Source: Hippophae tibetana (lineage: Eukaryota; Streptophyta; Magnoliopsida; Rosales; Elaeagnaceae). Taken from it: a stretch of 64,000 bases of DNA. The DNA lies in the NCBI GenBank assembly GCA_037013495.1, contig CM072810.1, forward strand, positions 27,805,843-27,869,842, read 5' to 3'. Made by a program: the position numbers and the translations under genes. The first letter of the stretch is position 1, and each line of letters opens with the position of its first letter. This document shows positions 61,874 through 64,000 of this stretch, piece by piece. The notes below the pieces were generated by a model. That model ran no database searches and was not told where the DNA came from. It was given only the letters and a program-made list of their open reading frames with translations.

Positions 61874-64000
61874 CTTAAGAGCCAAGTTCTCTCCCTTCTC
61901 AAAAGTATATTACTCTCATCTTGGCCACTAGTGATGTAGTTCGAATGCCTACCCAACATATTCATTTAACAGTAAGTTCAATTGGCTTGTACATGGACTT
62001 AAGTAAATTAATTTGGCATGAAATGATACGGTAGTATTGGAATGATTTTCTCATTCTAATTTTCTCTACTAATAGGTCTACCCAAGTTTTAAAAGTAGTT
62101 GATTTTGTTTGAAAAATATGCAAACACTTTGCCCAAAGTTTCATCCTCTTGCATGATATAGATTTCAAAATTTCCATTCAACTATATAATTCTAAATTTA
62201 TTTCATCGTTGATATGCCTATATGAGTGCTATCCAAAATGTTTCATGTTATTTTGAAGAAGTTTAATTTTAAATTCAACTTAATAATCATTTTAGAGCTC
62301 GAATTACCTTTTTTTTAATATCCCTGAAAAAGGGTCTCTTATTCCTATGAAATTTAGTAAATCTCACGGCAAGTAGAGTCACTTTCTCTTCATTGAGATA
62401 AGAGTCATCATTTCTAACAATTGGGTTAAAAACATGTTCGCTCGGACCACTATCCTTGATGTCTTAAGAGCCAAGTTCTCTCCCTTCGCAAAAGTATATT
62501 ACTCTCATCTTGGCCACTAGTGATGTAGTTCAAATGCCTGCCCAACATATTCATTTAACAGTAAGTTCAATTGGCTTATACATGGACTTAAGTAAATTAA
62601 TTTGGCATGAAATGATACGGTAGTATTGGTATGATTTTCTCATTCTAGTTTTCTCTACTAATAGGTCCACCCAAGTTTTAAAAGTAGTTGATTACGTTTG
62701 AAAAATATGCAAACACTTTGCCCAAAGTTTCATCCTCTTGCATGATATAGATTTCAAAATTTCCATTCAACTATATAATTCTAGATTTATTTCATCGTTG
62801 AAATGCCTATATGAGTGGTCTCCAAAATGTTTCATGTTCTTTTGAAGAAGTTTAATTTTAAATTCAACTTAATAATCATTTTAGAGCTCGAATTACCTTT
62901 TTTTTAATATCCCTGAAAAAAGGTCTCTTCTTCCTATGAAATTTAGTAAATCTCACGGCAAGTAGAGCCACTTTCTCTTCATTGAGATTAGAGTCATCAT
63001 TTCTAACAATTGGGTTAAAAACATGTTTGCTCGGACCACTATCCTTGATGTCTTAAGAGCCAAGTTCTCTCCCTTCTCAAAAGTATATTACTCTCATCTT
63101 GGCCACTAGTGATGTAGTTCGAATGCCTACCCAACATATTCATTTAACAGTAAGTTCAATTGGCTTATACATGGACTTAAGCAAGGTAATTTGGCATGAA
63201 ATGATACGGTAGTATTGGAATGATTTTCTCATTCTAATTTTCTCTACTAATAGGTCTACCCAAGTTTTAAAAGTAGTTGATTATGTTTGAAAAATATGCA
63301 AACACTTTGCCCAAAGTTTCATCCTCTTGCATGATTTAGATTTCAAAATTTCCATTCAACTATATAATTCTAGATTTATTTCATCGTTGATATGCCTATA
63401 TGAGTGCTATCCAAAATGTTTCATGTTCTTTTGAAGAAGTTTAATTTTAAATTCAACTTAATAATCATTTTAGAGCTCGAATTACCTTTTTTTTAATATC
63501 CCTGAAAAAGGGTCTCTTATTACTATGAAATTTAGTAAATCTCACGGCAAGTAGAGCCACTTTCTCTTCATTGAGATTAGAGTCATCATTTCTAACAATT
63601 GGGTTAAAAACATGTTCGCTCGGACCACTATCCTTGATGTCTTAAGAGCCAAGTTCTCTCCCTTCTCAAAAGTATATTACTCTCATCTTGGCCACTAGTG
63701 ATGTAGTTCGAATGCCTGCCCAACATATTCATTTAACAGTAAGTTCAATTGGCTTATACATGGACTTAAGTAAATTAATTTGGCATGAAATGATACGGTA
63801 GTATTGGTATGATTTTCTCATTCTAGTTTTCTCTACTAATAGGTCCACCCAAGTTTTAAAAGTAGTTGATTACGTTTGAAAAATATGCAAAAAATTTGTC
63901 CAAAGTTTCATCCTCTTGCATGATATAGATTTCAAAATTTCCATTCAACTATATAATTCTAGATTTATTTCATCGTTGAAATGCCTATATGAGTGGTCTC
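61874..64000 (+). repeat. Five-monomer unit CD, copy 2 (cut by window end)
   Basis: Monomers start at 61874, 62463, 63052 and 63641 (the last truncated after 360 bases), classes D, C, D, C. Each is exactly 2945 bp after its partner. The D-D junction at 61285/61874 marks the join between two five-monomer units. Confidence 0.93.

Larger units (their letters stand above)
1..64000. repeat. 589-bp satellite tandem array, no interruption
   Basis: The same unit of about 589 bp recurs from the first to the last base: 108 full copies and one partial copy of 360 bases. I set the register at the CTTAAG hexamer followed by AGCCAAGTTCT, and located every copy by eye; spacing is 588, 589 or 590 bp, with two of 591 bp (starting at 21795 and 58338). 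All copies lie in one orientation. No inserted transposon, inverted segment or unique sequence was seen, and neither array edge is present. G+C is about 31% (hand count in the first copy). Long AT-rich unit arrays of this kind are typical of constitutive heterochromatin in plants and animals; the chromosomal location here is inference. The family itself is not one I recognise. Start positions and class of each monomer are given in the block entries. Confidence 0.99.

Noticed and set aside
58427..62177. Four 71-codon minus-strand frames as a conserved gene family
   Set aside because: Their similarity is that of the satellite itself, they sit at the same monomer position, and one base change (GATTTTG) explains all four. 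No initiation context or domain is recognisable.
1..64000. CRISPR array or bacterial repeat system
   Set aside because: Repeats of 589 bp with no distinct spacers, no cas-like genes and no coding sequence do not fit.
1..64000. Centromere protein B box, telomere repeats or rDNA spacer
   Set aside because: I saw no TTCG(N)4A(N)2CGGG-type box, no TTTAGGG or TTAGGG runs, and no rRNA sequence in the monomer.
1..64000. Tandem LTRs or other transposon-derived repeat
   Set aside because: No TG...CA termini with target-site duplications, primer-binding site, polypurine tract next to an LTR, or protein remnant was recognised. A distant transposon origin cannot be excluded without a search.

Overview
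The whole 64 kb window is the interior of one tandem satellite DNA array. I see no gene, RNA gene, transposon, CRISPR array or unique-sequence island. The array enters and leaves through both window ends. With the register set at the CTTAAG hexamer (base 1 is one), there are 108 complete monomers plus a 360-base partial copy starting at 63641. Monomers are 588 to 591 bp, mean about 589.3 bp, all head-to-tail in the same orientation. A hand count of the first monomer gives about 31% G+C.

The window suggests a multicellular eukaryote with large heterochromatic blocks (centromeric, pericentromeric or subtelomeric). The many C-to-T/G-to-A differences at CpG between copies suggest cytosine methylation, which fits a plant better than an insect, but the species cannot be named from this sequence. 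I do not recognise the monomer as a named satellite family.

Monomers fall into linked haplotype classes. Class A has TAAGTAAATTAATTTGG, GAAATGATACGG and GGATTG. Class B has TAAGCAAGGTAATTTGG, GAAAATGATAAGG and GGAATG, and is one base longer in this segment. Several monomers are A/B hybrids. In the right part, classes C (GGTATG, CTAGTTTTC, GTGGTCTCC) and D (GGAATG, CTCTACTAATAG, GTGCTATCC) alternate.

Layout: 1-11192 carries a four-monomer unit three times (1, 5302, 7658) and a near-perfect copy of 1-3535 at 7658-11192. 13550-18261 is a duplicated four-monomer unit. 20029-34765 carries a six-to-seven-monomer unit three times. 34766-37125 is a duplicated dimer. 38305-41837 and 43605-47142 are duplicated trimers. 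47143-58928 is more diverged, with a 2945-bp offset repeat and a triplicated single monomer. 58929-64000 is a five-monomer unit repeated at 2945 bp. This nested, mosaic pattern is what repeated unequal exchange and local amplification produce.

The few open reading frames of 60 to 85 codons are each opened by a single substitution or insertion that removes a stop present in sister monomers, so none is annotated as a gene. The window holds no multigene system. Its interest lies in the satellite's higher-order organisation.
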